This document shows, piece by piece, positions 32,629 through 39,782 of a stretch of DNA of 43,917 nucleotides. Below the pieces are notes generated by a model that was given only the letters and a program-made list of their open reading frames with translations, did no database searches and was not told where the DNA came from. The translations under genes and the position numbers were made by a program. The DNA is from Collinsella sp. (GTDB lineage Bacteria; Actinomycetota; Coriobacteriia; Coriobacteriales; Coriobacteriaceae): the NCBI GenBank assembly GCA_019419455.1, contig DXZW01000028.1, positions 1 through 43,917 of the forward strand, given 5' to 3'. Each line of letters begins with the position of its first letter. Within the stretch, counting starts at the first letter, position 1.

Positions 32629-33726
32629 ATGTCCTCGACCTTTGGTAACGTTTTGCATCTGAGCATTTTCGGCCAATCGCACTCCCCTGCAATCGGTTGC
32701 TCACTCGATGGCATTCCCGCCGGTATCGCCATTGACCAGGAGCAGCTGCAGGCCTTTTTGGACCGTCGCGCCCCCGGTCGCGACGAGACCGCGACCAAGC
32801 GCCGCGAGGCCGACGCCGCGCATATCATCGCCGGTGTGGTCGATGGGCACACCACCGGCGCACCCATCGCCGCGATTATCGAGAACACCAACACGCGCTC
32901 CAAGGACTATTCCGAGCTGCGCCGCAAACCTCGCCCCGGGCACGCAGACTTTCCGGCGCGCGTGAAGTACCACAACATGCACGACGTCGCCGGCGGCGGA
33001 CACTTCTCCGGTCGTCTGACGGCTCCCTTGTGCATCGCCGGCGGCATCGCGCTGCAGGCACTCGAGGCCCGTGGCATCAAGGTCATGGCTCACGTGGCGC
33101 AGATCGGCGGCATCTCCGACCTGCCCATGGACGACATGGTTTATCGCGAGGCCGACCGCAAGGCGATCCTTACGAACGATCTGCCCTGCATTGACGCCGC
33201 CGCTGCCGGTCGCATGCGCGAGGAGATTCTGGCCGCGCGCGACGAGCTCGACAGCATCGGCGGCATCGTGGAGTGCGGCATCTACGGGCTTCCCGCGGGC
33301 ATCGGCGACCCCATGTTCGACGGCATCGAAAACCGCATCGCGCAGATTGCGTTTGGCATTCCCGCCGTGAAGGGCGTGGAGTTTGGCATGGGCTTTGCCG
33401 TAGCCGCCATGCGCGGCAGCGAGAACAACGATCCGTACCGCGTTGATGCCGAGACCGGCGAGATTGCAGTCGAGTCCAATAACGCCGGCGGCATCCTCGG
33501 CGGCATCTCCACCGGCGCACCCGTCATGTGGCGCATGGCCGTAAAGCCGACGCCCTCCATCGGTCGCGAGCAACAGACCGTGGACATGGACGCCATGGAA
33601 AACGCCGAGCTTTCGGTCCACGGCCGCCACGATCCCTGCATCGTCCCACGAGCCGTCCCCGTAGCAGAAGCAGCCGCCGCCCTCGCCATTTGGGACGCCC
33701 TCCTCGAGGACGCAGGCCAGCGCTAA
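32629..33726 (+). CDS. aroC: Chorismate synthase
   Basis: AroC removes phosphate from EPSP in a reduced-flavin-dependent anti-1,4-elimination, giving chorismate. I place the start at ATG 32629 (365 aa) because GAGGAGG precedes it and homologues begin with SSTFGNVLHLSIFG. Conserved parts are RRAPGRDETATKRREAD, PRPGHADF, VAGGGHFSGRLTAP and SNNAGGILGGISTGAPV. The first active-site block reads FGQSHSPAIG where most enzymes have FGESHG. The active-site His is kept, but the flanking residues differ, as in some clostridial forms. Confidence 0.95.
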   Translation: MSSTFGNVLHLSIFGQSHSPAIGCSLDGIPAGIAIDQEQLQAFLDRRAPGRDETATKRREADAAHIIAGVVDGHTTGAPIAAIIENTNTRSKDYSELRRKPRPGHADFPARVKYHNMHDVAGGGHFSGRLTAPLCIAGGIALQALEARGIKVMAHVAQIGGISDLPMDDMVYREADRKAILTNDLPCIDAAAAGRMREEILAARDELDSIGGIVECGIYGLPAGIGDPMFDGIENRIAQIAFGIPAVKGVEFGMGFAVAAMRGSENNDPYRVDAETGEIAVESNNAGGILGGISTGAPVMWRMAVKPTPSIGREQQTVDMDAMENAELSVHGRHDPCIVPRAVPVAEAAAALAIWDALLEDAGQR

Positions 33727-33734
33727 AAATCTCC

Positions 33735-33754
33735 GGGGGCCAACTCCGGCCCCC
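33735..33754. terminator. GC hairpin after aroC
   Basis: GGGGGCC (33735-33741) and GGCCCCC (33748-33754) form a seven-pair stem with an AACTCC loop nine bases after the aroC stop. The TTTTT run begins only 16 bases later and belongs to the next repeat, so this could slow but probably not fully stop transcription. Confidence 0.4.
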
Positions 33755-33766
33755 ACGCCCATCCAG

Positions 33767-33840
33767 TGATTTTTCTGGGACGGGGATTAAAAAATCATTA
33801 GGTACACAATGATTTTTTAATCCCCGTCCCAGAAAAATCA
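33767..33840. repeat. 74-bp perfect inverted repeat (REPIN-like element)
   Basis: The arms 33767-33799 and 33808-33840 are exact 33-base reverse complements around the eight-base loop AGGTACAC. The left arm begins TGATTTTTCTGGGACGGGG. Twenty-eight bases of the right arm recur at 54-81. As RNA it would fold into a very stable stem ending ten bases before the pheA Shine-Dalgarno sequence. The flanks show no clear target duplication. It resembles paired REP sequences, which are spread by RAYT transposases elsewhere in a genome; no such gene is in this window. Confidence 0.85.
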
Positions 33841-33862
33841 CCGACACGTGAAAGGGGTCTCC

Positions 33863-35008
33863 ATGGACCTTGCCGATATTCGCCAGGCCATCGATGGCAT
33901 CGACACCACCCTGCTCAACAGCTTTGTCGAGCGCATGGATATTGCCACCGAGGTCGCCAAATCAAAGATCGAGATGGGCAAGGCCGTCTTTGACCCCGCC
34001 CGCGAGCGCTCCAAACTCAACAACCTCGCCAGTCGCGCACCCGAGCGCTACGAGGCCCAGACCATCGCCCTGTTCCGCCTCCTCATGAGCATGAGCAAGG
34101 CCGAGCAGCAGCGCTACATCAACGAGCTCAAGGGCATCACGGTGTCGCAAAAGGCCCATGCCACGGCCGCAGCCTTTGACACGCCCTTCCCCCAGACGGC
34201 CACCGTCGCCTGCCAGGGCGTCGAAGGCGCCTACAGCCAGATTGCCGCGTGCAAGCTCTTCGACGTGCCCGATATTGCCTTCTTTGAGACCTTCGAGGGC
34301 GTTATGCGCGCCGTACGCGACGGCTTTTGCGAGTTTGGCGTGCTGCCCATCGAAAACTCAACTGCCGGATCGGTCAACGCCGTCTACGACCTGCTTGCCC
34401 AGTTCGATTTCCACATCGTGCGTTCACTGCGCCTTAAGATCGATCACAACCTGCTCGTCAAGCCCGGCACTAAGCTCGCAGACGTGCGCGAGGTCTACAG
34501 CCATGGCCAGGCCATCGCCCAGTGCGCCGGCTTTATCGAGGGTCACGGCCTGCACGCCACCAAGTACCCCAATACCGCCATGTCGGCCGAGATGGTCGCC
34601 AACTCCGAACGCACCGACGTCGCCGCCATCGCCTCGCGCAGCTGTGCGGCGCTCTACGGCTTGGAGGTGCTGGAGCCCAACATCCAGGACTCGGACAACA
34701 ACTATACGCGCTTTGTCGTCATCAGCCGCGAGCCGCGCGTCTACCCCGGTGCCAACCGTACCTCGCTTATGATCACCACGGCCAACGAGCCGGGCGCCCT
34801 CTATCGCGTGCTCGAGCGCTTCTATGCGCTCAACATTAACCTCATCAAGCTCGAGAGCCGCCCCATCCCCGGTCGTGACTTTGAGTTTATGTTCTACTTT
34901 GACCTGGACTGCCCCTTTGGCAGCAAGGCCCTCGACGACTTGCTCGATTCCATCGACGACGTGTGCGAGAGCTTTACCTACTTTGGCAGCTACACGGAGG
35001 TGCTCTAG
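33863..35008 (+). CDS. pheA: Chorismate mutase-prephenate dehydratase-ACT fusion (P-protein)
   Basis: The 381-residue protein carries two steps toward phenylalanine. Residues 1-95 look like an AroQ-type chorismate mutase (DLADIRQAIDGIDTTLLNSF, then VAKSKIEMGKAVFDPARE). Residues 115-290 are prephenate dehydratase, with QGVEGAYSQIAA, LPIENSTAGSV and the catalytic TRF (282-284). An ACT domain follows with the phenylalanine-binding motifs GALYRVL (311-317) and ESRP (331-334), predicting feedback inhibition. I chose ATG 33863 because AAAGGGG stands five bases upstream; GTG 33848 is the alternative. It ends directly at the aroE-aroK ATG. Confidence 0.96.
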   Translation: MDLADIRQAIDGIDTTLLNSFVERMDIATEVAKSKIEMGKAVFDPARERSKLNNLASRAPERYEAQTIALFRLLMSMSKAEQQRYINELKGITVSQKAHATAAAFDTPFPQTATVACQGVEGAYSQIAACKLFDVPDIAFFETFEGVMRAVRDGFCEFGVLPIENSTAGSVNAVYDLLAQFDFHIVRSLRLKIDHNLLVKPGTKLADVREVYSHGQAIAQCAGFIEGHGLHATKYPNTAMSAEMVANSERTDVAAIASRSCAALYGLEVLEPNIQDSDNNYTRFVVISREPRVYPGANRTSLMITTANEPGALYRVLERFYALNINLIKLESRPIPGRDFEFMFYFDLDCPFGSKALDDLLDSIDDVCESFTYFGSYTEVL

Positions 35009-36247
35009 ATGACCGATACCGCCGCAAGCCGCCCCTACGGCGTACTGGGCCGCGTGCTGGGCCACAGCTACACCCCGACCATCTACAAGGAGCTCGCTGG
35101 GCTCGAGTACGTGCGTTTTGAGCGAGAGCCCGAGGATCTTGAGGCCTTTATGACCGGCGACGAATGGGAGGGCACCAACGTGACCATCCCCTACAAGCGC
35201 GCCGTCATGGAATACCTGGACGAGTTGAGTCCCCTGGCCGAGCGCATGGGCAACGTCAACACCATCACGCGCCTGCCCGACGGCCGCCTGCGCGGCGACA
35301 ACACCGACTACTTTGGTTTTCAGTGTCTGGTCGAGGAGTTAGGCGTAGAGGTTGGCGGTAAGAAGGCCCTCGTGCTCGGCGCCACCGGCGGCGCAGGCAC
35401 CACGGCCAGCATGGTGCTCGGCGACCTGGGCGCCATCGTCGTACCCGTGGGCCGCAAGAGCGAGGTCAATTACGACAACATCGCTCAGCAGTCCGATGCA
35501 ACGCTGCTCGTCAACTGTACGCCTGCCGGCATGTTCCCCCACTGCCCCGACGCCCCCTACACGCTCGAAGGCCTCGATGCGCTCGAGGGCGTCATCGACA
35601 TTGTCTACAACCCCGCCCGCACGGGTCTGATGCTCGAGGCCGAGCGCCGCGGCATCCCCTGCATCGGCGGCCTGCTCATGCTTGTGGCACAAGCAGCACA
35701 AGCTGTCGAGCGCTATACCGGCAAAGCCACCCCGCGCGAGCGCATCCTGGACGTGACGAAGCGTCTGTCCCGCCGCGAGCAGAACATCGCGCTCATCGGC
35801 ATGCCAGGCTCGGGCAAGACCCGCGTGGGCGAGCAGGTCGCCCAGCTCACGGGCCGCGAGCACATCGACCTCGATCGCGCCCTCGAGGAGCGTCTGGGCA
35901 TGCCCTGCGCCGACTTCATCGTCGAGCGCGGCGAGGCGGCCTTCCGCGAGCAGGAGACGGCGGCGCTGGCCGACATCTCCAAACGCAGCGGCCTGGTGCT
36001 TTCCACGGGAGGCGGCGTGGTCACGCGCGACGAGAACTACCCGCTGCTGCACCAGAACAGCCAGATTGTGATGCTCAACCGCAAGCTCGACGAACTCGCC
36101 CACAAGGGTCGCCCCATCACCGCCCGCGATGGTATCGACAAGCTCGCCGAACAGCGCATGCCGCGCTATCGCGCCTGGGCCGACTACATCATCGACTCAC
36201 GCGACTGCGCCGCCAACACCGCTCGCGCCGTCCTCGACACGCTCTAA
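35009..36247 (+). CDS. aroE-aroK: Shikimate dehydrogenase-shikimate kinase fusion (AroE-AroK)
   Basis: Residues 1-250 are shikimate dehydrogenase, with GTNVTIPYKRAV containing the catalytic Lys63, GDNTDYFGF with Asp100, and the NADP-type fold LVLGATGGAGTTA. Residues 258-412 are shikimate kinase, with the P-loop GMPGSGKT (264-271), IDLDRALEERLGM, FREQE, LSTGGGVV and the lid-region KGRPITA. One chain therefore performs two successive steps, although the AroA step follows elsewhere in the operon. The N-terminal motif GRVLGHSYTPTIY replaces the usual GxPIxHSxSP. The ATG abuts the pheA stop with GGAGGT seven bases upstream. Confidence 0.95.
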   Translation: MTDTAASRPYGVLGRVLGHSYTPTIYKELAGLEYVRFEREPEDLEAFMTGDEWEGTNVTIPYKRAVMEYLDELSPLAERMGNVNTITRLPDGRLRGDNTDYFGFQCLVEELGVEVGGKKALVLGATGGAGTTASMVLGDLGAIVVPVGRKSEVNYDNIAQQSDATLLVNCTPAGMFPHCPDAPYTLEGLDALEGVIDIVYNPARTGLMLEAERRGIPCIGGLLMLVAQAAQAVERYTGKATPRERILDVTKRLSRREQNIALIGMPGSGKTRVGEQVAQLTGREHIDLDRALEERLGMPCADFIVERGEAAFREQETAALADISKRSGLVLSTGGGVVTRDENYPLLHQNSQIVMLNRKLDELAHKGRPITARDGIDKLAEQRMPRYRAWADYIIDSRDCAANTARAVLDTL

Positions 36248-36252
36248 AACCC

Positions 36253-36295
36253 GCCAAAAAGGGACAGGTTTATTTTGGCAGGTTTTATCCTGGCA
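36253..36295. repeat. Second GGGAC-type extragenic repeat
   Basis: GCCAAAA (36253-36259) and TTTTGGC (36273-36279) are inverted around AGGGACAGGTTTA. The stretch also contains two imperfect direct copies, CAGGTTTATTTTGGCA (36265-36280) and CAGGTTTTATCCTGGCA (36279-36295). It lies six bases after the aroE-aroK stop. Its GGGAC core and AT-rich flanks recall the 33767-33840 element, but the two are not homologous along their length. Confidence 0.5.
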
Positions 36296-36347
36296 AACGT
36301 CGCAGATAGCACGCCCCGCCACCAACCAGACCGCAAAGGAAGCAACC

Positions 36348-36785
36348 ATGAAAGCACTCGTCATCAACGGACCCAACCTCAACATGCTCGGCATTCGCGA
36401 GCCGGGTATCTACGGCAGCGATAACTACGACCGCTTGGTCCAGATTTGCCAGGAGGCAGGTACCGCGCTGGGCTTTGACGAGATCGAGGTATTCCAGTCC
36501 AACCACGAGGGCGGCATCGTCGACAAGATCCAGGAGGCCTACGGCAAGGTCGACGGCATCGTCATCAATCCGGCGGCCTACACGCACACGAGCGTGGCGA
36601 TCCTCGATGCCCTCAAGGCCGTCGCCATCCCCGCCGTCGAGGTCCACATCAGCGCCGTCGAGACACGCGAGGACTTCCGCCAGGTGAGCTACGCCCGCCT
36701 GGCCTGCTTCGCCACCATTACCGGCGAGGGTTTGCAGGGCTACGCCCATGCGTTGGAGCTGCTGAAAGAGCACCTCGAAAAGTAA
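36348..36785 (+). CDS. aroQ: 3-dehydroquinate dehydratase, type II
   Basis: This 145-residue dodecameric-type enzyme dehydrates 3-dehydroquinate to 3-dehydroshikimate. Visible signatures are NGPNLNMLGIREPGIYG with the catalytic Tyr22, FQSNHEGGIVDKI, INPAAYTHTSVAI and VEVHISAVETREDFR with His100. The ATG at 36348 is chosen because AAAGGA precedes it; upstream in-frame ATGs lie inside aroE-aroK. The 100-bp gap ahead contains an extragenic repeat. It is the last gene of the aromatic operon, followed by a terminator shared with the opposing tRNA. Confidence 0.97.
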   Translation: MKALVINGPNLNMLGIREPGIYGSDNYDRLVQICQEAGTALGFDEIEVFQSNHEGGIVDKIQEAYGKVDGIVINPAAYTHTSVAILDALKAVAIPAVEVHISAVETREDFRQVSYARLACFATITGEGLQGYAHALELLKEHLEK

Positions 36786-36846
36786 AATGCCAATCCAACG
36801 GACAGTAGCGGCTTGCTCGCGCTCGGCTCCTGCAGCATACAAGACG

Positions 36847-36879
36847 AAAAAAGCCCAGACCACCAAGGGGTCCGGGCTT
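36847..36879 (-). terminator. Terminator of tRNA-Arg(TCT), possibly also used by aroQ
   Basis: AAGCCC-A-GACC (36851-36861) pairs with GGTC-C-GGGCTT (36869-36879) with one mismatch. On the minus strand the stem runs into TTTTTT (36852-36847). On the plus strand it follows aroQ by 65 bases but has only GGGCTTAATAAA after it, so termination there is likely weaker. Confidence 0.8.
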
Positions 36880-36888
36880 AATAAACGA

Positions 36889-36965
36889 TGGTGCTCCATG
36901 GCGGATTCGAACCGTCGACCTTGGGATTAGAAGTCCCCTGCTCTATCCAACTGAGCTAATGGAGC
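36889..36965 (-). tRNA. tRNA-Arg, anticodon TCT
   Basis: The acceptor stem GCTCCAT/ATGGAGC is perfect, the D stem is GCTC/GAGC, and the anticodon loop CTTCTAA gives anticodon TCT (reads AGA, AGG). CCA is encoded. Two stem defects are visible: a G-A opposition at 27-43 in the anticodon stem, and an A-C opposition at 50-64 in the T stem (GACGG/CCGCC). Both may be tolerated. The gene reads rare codons in this GC-rich genome. Confidence 0.92.
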
Positions 36966-37011
36966 AAATAACCGCACGCCCAAGCAAGCGCAAGCCTGTC
37001 AGGCGCAAGTA

Positions 37012-37017
37012 ATTATA
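37012..37017 (-). promoter_or_regulatory. Probable -10 box of tRNA-Arg(TCT)
   Basis: On the minus strand there is a perfect TATAAT immediately after the ABC ATPase stop codon, about 47 bases before the tRNA 5' end. No good -35 is found inside the end of that gene. An 11-base palindrome GCCTGTCAGGC (36994-37004) lies near the inferred start. Confidence 0.5.
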
Positions 37018-37019
37018 AC

Positions 37020-37787
37020 CTAGTTGAACTGCTCGCGGTACGCCTTGCAGACCTCATCGACCGGGCCGTCCATGCGAAGGTCGCCCTTCTCAATCCAAAC
37101 GGCACGCTGGCAGATGCGCTCGACCTGCTCCATAGAGTGCGAAACGAACAGAACCGTCACGTCGCCGCTCTGGATAAAGTGCTGGATACGGTCCTCACAC
37201 TTCTGCTGGAAGAACACGTCACCGACGGACAGCGTCTCGTCAACGATCAGAATATCGGGCTCGGTAATCGTCGCGATTGCAAAGGCGATACGCGCCACCA
37301 TGCCCGAGGAGAAGTTCTTAAGCGGCATATCGACAAAGTTCTGCAGCTCGGCAAACTCAATAATGCCGTCAAAGTTGGCGTCGATGAACTCCTTGGTATA
37401 GCCGAGCAGGGCGCCGTTCAGATAGATGTTCTCGCGGGCAGTCAGCTCGGGGTCAAAGCCGGCACCAAGCTCAATCAACGGCGCGATGTTACCGTGCACC
37501 TTAACGCTGCCCTCGCTAGGCTCAAGCACGCCAGCGATAATCTTGAGCATCGTAGACTTACCGGAACCATTGGTGCCGACCAGACCCACGACCTCGCCGC
37601 GATGAATCTCGAACGAGATGTGCTTAAGCGCCCTAAACTCCTCAAAGAACAGCTCGTGCTTGGCGAGCTTGATGAAGTACTCCTTGAGATTGGTCAGCGA
37701 CTCGGACGCCATGTTAAAGATCATGGTGACGTCGTCGACCTCGACAGCCAGAGGCTGCTCGCTGTAATCAACAACAGATTCAGTCAT
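37020..37787 (-). CDS. ABC transporter ATP-binding protein, polysaccharide/teichoic acid export (TagH/Wzt type)
   Basis: The 255-residue ATPase has Walker A GTNGSGKST, the degenerate signature LKNFSSGMVARIAFAIA and Walker B DILIVDETLSVGD, typical of the polysaccharide-exporter branch. A segment of about 30 residues before the core (SLTNLKEYFIKLAKHELFFEEFRAL) is also characteristic. There is no long C-terminal glycan-recognition domain of the Wzt type. The ATG at 37787 is preferred because GGAG stands seven bases upstream; the adjoining GTG is alternative. It lies 11 bp after the permease gene and forms a two-gene exporter. Confidence 0.93.
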   Translation of the reverse strand: MTESVVDYSEQPLAVEVDDVTMIFNMASESLTNLKEYFIKLAKHELFFEEFRALKHISFEIHRGEVVGLVGTNGSGKSTMLKIIAGVLEPSEGSVKVHGNIAPLIELGAGFDPELTARENIYLNGALLGYTKEFIDANFDGIIEFAELQNFVDMPLKNFSSGMVARIAFAIATITEPDILIVDETLSVGDVFFQQKCEDRIQHFIQSGDVTVLFVSHSMEQVERICQRAVWIEKGDLRMDGPVDEVCKAYREQFN

Positions 37788-37798
37788 CACAGCACTCC

Positions 37799-38644
37799 TT
37801 AAATGTAGAGGATAAATTTGCGCTCGGACTTATGGAACACGGTATAGCCAATAACAAGCGCAAGAACCGCCCAGGCAACGCACATACCAAACGTCATAAG
37901 CGAGGGCGTAGTCTGGAACAGAAAGATATCGCGCATAAACTGCAGGTAGTTGAACATGGGGTTCGCATACATCAAGATACGCACGAGATGCGGCATTTGC
38001 GCAATGTAGTCAGTCGTCCAGAAGATGGGCGTAATGTAAGTCCACGCCGTAATGACGACGCTCCATAGATGCATAACGTCGCGGAAAAAGACCGTAAGAG
38101 CAGAGAGCATCATGCCCAGGCCCATGCAGAAGCACATAAGCAGCAGCAGGCAAACCGGCAGCAGAATGAGGTGCCAAGAAGGCATAACGTGGAACCACAG
38201 CATGACGATGGCGACGGCGACCAGCGAGAAGGCAAAGTTGACCAGCGAGAAGAGCACCTTCTGCACCGGGAAGACCCAGCGGTGCACCTTAACCTTCTTG
38301 AGCAGAGGGGCAGCGCCCACGATAGACGTCAGGGCCTGGTTCGTAGACTCGGACATGACGGCAAAGGTAATGTTACCCACGATCAAGTACAGCGGGTACA
38401 TCTCGGGCGTCATTGAGCCATTGCGGCCCTGGCCAAAAATCGTCGAGAACACGATGGCCATGACGATCATCATCAGCAACGGGTTGAGCACCGACCATGC
38501 GACGCCCAGAACGCTACGGCGATACTTGATCTTAAAATCCTTGGTAACCAGCTGACGAAGGATAAACGCATCCTTCTCAAATTCGTTCTTAGCAAACGTC
38601 GCAGGCAGACTGCGAGTTTCTTGTTGCTTTGTCTGATCCGACAC
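37799..38644 (-). CDS. ABC-2 type transporter permease, polysaccharide/teichoic acid export (TagG/Wzm type)
   Basis: The 281-residue membrane protein has about six helices and the family opening ILRQLVTKDFKIKYRRSVLGVAWSVLNPLLMM, in which the basic RRS..G.AW..L.P segment is characteristic. The end FLFQTTPSLMTFGMCVAWAVLALVIGYTVFHKSE is also typical. I chose the GTG at 38644 because AAAGGAG lies eight bases upstream; an open frame extends further, to 38707, without support. With its ATPase it should flip or export a lipid-linked glycan. The exported glycan cannot be read from the sequence. Confidence 0.92.
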   Translation of the reverse strand: MSDQTKQQETRSLPATFAKNEFEKDAFILRQLVTKDFKIKYRRSVLGVAWSVLNPLLMMIVMAIVFSTIFGQGRNGSMTPEMYPLYLIVGNITFAVMSESTNQALTSIVGAAPLLKKVKVHRWVFPVQKVLFSLVNFAFSLVAVAIVMLWFHVMPSWHLILLPVCLLLLMCFCMGLGMMLSALTVFFRDVMHLWSVVITAWTYITPIFWTTDYIAQMPHLVRILMYANPMFNYLQFMRDIFLFQTTPSLMTFGMCVAWAVLALVIGYTVFHKSERKFILYI

Positions 38645-38683
38645 GGATGCAACTCCTTTACTCGTAATCGTTGACAAACGAAC

Positions 38684-38689
38684 AGTATA
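38684..38689 (-). promoter_or_regulatory. Probable -10 box of the exporter genes
   Basis: TATACT on the minus strand lies 40 bases before the permease GTG. The -35 is unclear. A small palindrome CGTTGACAAACG (38669-38680) lies near the inferred transcript start. Confidence 0.45.
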
Positions 38690-38745
38690 GACCCGACGGC
38701 CATGCAAACGATACGCGCAACAAAACTGGAGAACTAACCCACATC

Positions 38746-38774
38746 TTAGGATGCCAAGCCCAAACGGCTATACT
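38746..38774 (+). promoter_or_regulatory. Promoter of the glycosyltransferase-YfhO genes
   Basis: TATACT (38769-38774) is preceded 17 bp upstream by TTAGGA (38746-38751), a weak -35. The transcript would start about 25 bases before the GTG of the first glycosyltransferase. The promoter is divergent from that of the exporter. Confidence 0.6.
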
Positions 38775-38804
38775 TTCAAGGATTGAATATATAAGGAGCA
38801 TTGA

Positions 38805-39776
38805 GTGAATTCTGAATCCATCGCCGTCATCATCCCTTGCTACAACGAAGCGCTCACGATTGGTAAGGTCATCGACGACTTTCACCGCGAGCTTCCGCAA
38901 GCGACGGTCTATGTCTACGACAACAACTCATCGGACGACACCTCACGCATCGCTACCGAGCACGGCGCCACGGTCCGCTTTGAACCCCGCCAGGGAAAGG
39001 GCAACGTGTGCCGCCAGATGTTTCGCGATATCGACGCCGATTGCTACCTGATGGTCGACGGAGACGACACCTACCCCGCCGAGGCGGCCAAAGCCCTCTG
39101 CGAGCCCATCCTTAACGGCACGGCCGACATGACCGTAGGCGACCGCCTTTCCAACGGCACCTACTCCGAGGAGAACAAGCGCGCCTTCCACGGCTTTGGC
39201 AACAATCTGGTCCGCGCCATGATCAAGTGGATCTATGGCTACAGCTTCGATGACGTCATGACCGGCTACCGCGCCATGAGCCGCCCGTTCGTCAAAACCT
39301 TCCCCGTGCTTTCCGAGGGCTTCCAGATCGAAACCGAGCTCTCGATCCACGCCGTCGACCACCGCTGGCGCATCAAAGATGTGCCCATCGAGTACCGCGA
39401 CCGTCCGGAAGGCTCCGAGTCCAAGCTCAATACCGTGAGCGACGGCATTAAAGTCGTCGCGATGATCGGCACGCTGTTCAAGGACTACCGCCCGCTGAAG
39501 TTCTTCAGCCTCGTCGCGCTTCTGTTTGCGGTGATCGGCCTCGCCCTGGGCATGCCCATCGTTGTCGAGTATTTCCACACCGGCCTCGTTCCGCGCTTCC
39601 CCACCGCCATGCTCGCCGCGTCGTTTATGTTCCTGTGCGGTCTGAGCCTTGCAACCGGATTCATCCTCGATTCCGTGGCAAAGGTCGAAAAAAAGCAGTG
39701 GGAGGTCAACGTGTACAGCAAATACGCCTACGACGACCAGCTCGGCCACCCCACTTCCAAGCCAAGCGAGAGGTAA
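38805..39776 (+). CDS. Family 2 glycosyltransferase with C-terminal membrane helices
   Basis: The 323-residue protein has a GT-A fold with VIIPCYNEALTIGKVI, the nucleotide-sugar contact DNNSSDDT, and the metal motif DGDDTYP at 85-91. DVMTGYRAMSRPFV and SEGFQIETELSIHA are typical of polyprenyl-phosphate glycosyltransferases. Two membrane helices (about 235-256 and 266-290) anchor the enzyme. It probably moves a sugar from a nucleotide to a lipid carrier. The start is GTG with AAGGAG six bases upstream. It is six bases ahead of a second glycosyltransferase. Confidence 0.9.
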   Translation: MNSESIAVIIPCYNEALTIGKVIDDFHRELPQATVYVYDNNSSDDTSRIATEHGATVRFEPRQGKGNVCRQMFRDIDADCYLMVDGDDTYPAEAAKALCEPILNGTADMTVGDRLSNGTYSEENKRAFHGFGNNLVRAMIKWIYGYSFDDVMTGYRAMSRPFVKTFPVLSEGFQIETELSIHAVDHRWRIKDVPIEYRDRPEGSESKLNTVSDGIKVVAMIGTLFKDYRPLKFFSLVALLFAVIGLALGMPIVVEYFHTGLVPRFPTAMLAASFMFLCGLSLATGFILDSVAKVEKKQWEVNVYSKYAYDDQLGHPTSKPSER

Positions 39777-39782
39777 ACCACT

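Noticed and set aside
31398..32903. A 501-codon minus-strand frame across aroA and aroC
   Set aside because: Antisense shadow; aroA and aroC are certain on the plus strand.
33767..33840. Reading the aroC-pheA inverted repeat as an ordinary intrinsic terminator
   Set aside because: The stem is 33 bp, AT-rich at its ends and lacks a following U tract; a copy of one arm elsewhere marks it as a repeat element.
38645..38707. Upstream extension of the exporter permease to 38707
   Set aside because: AAAGGAG correctly placed before GTG 38644, and the extension would run into the probable promoter at 38684-38689.
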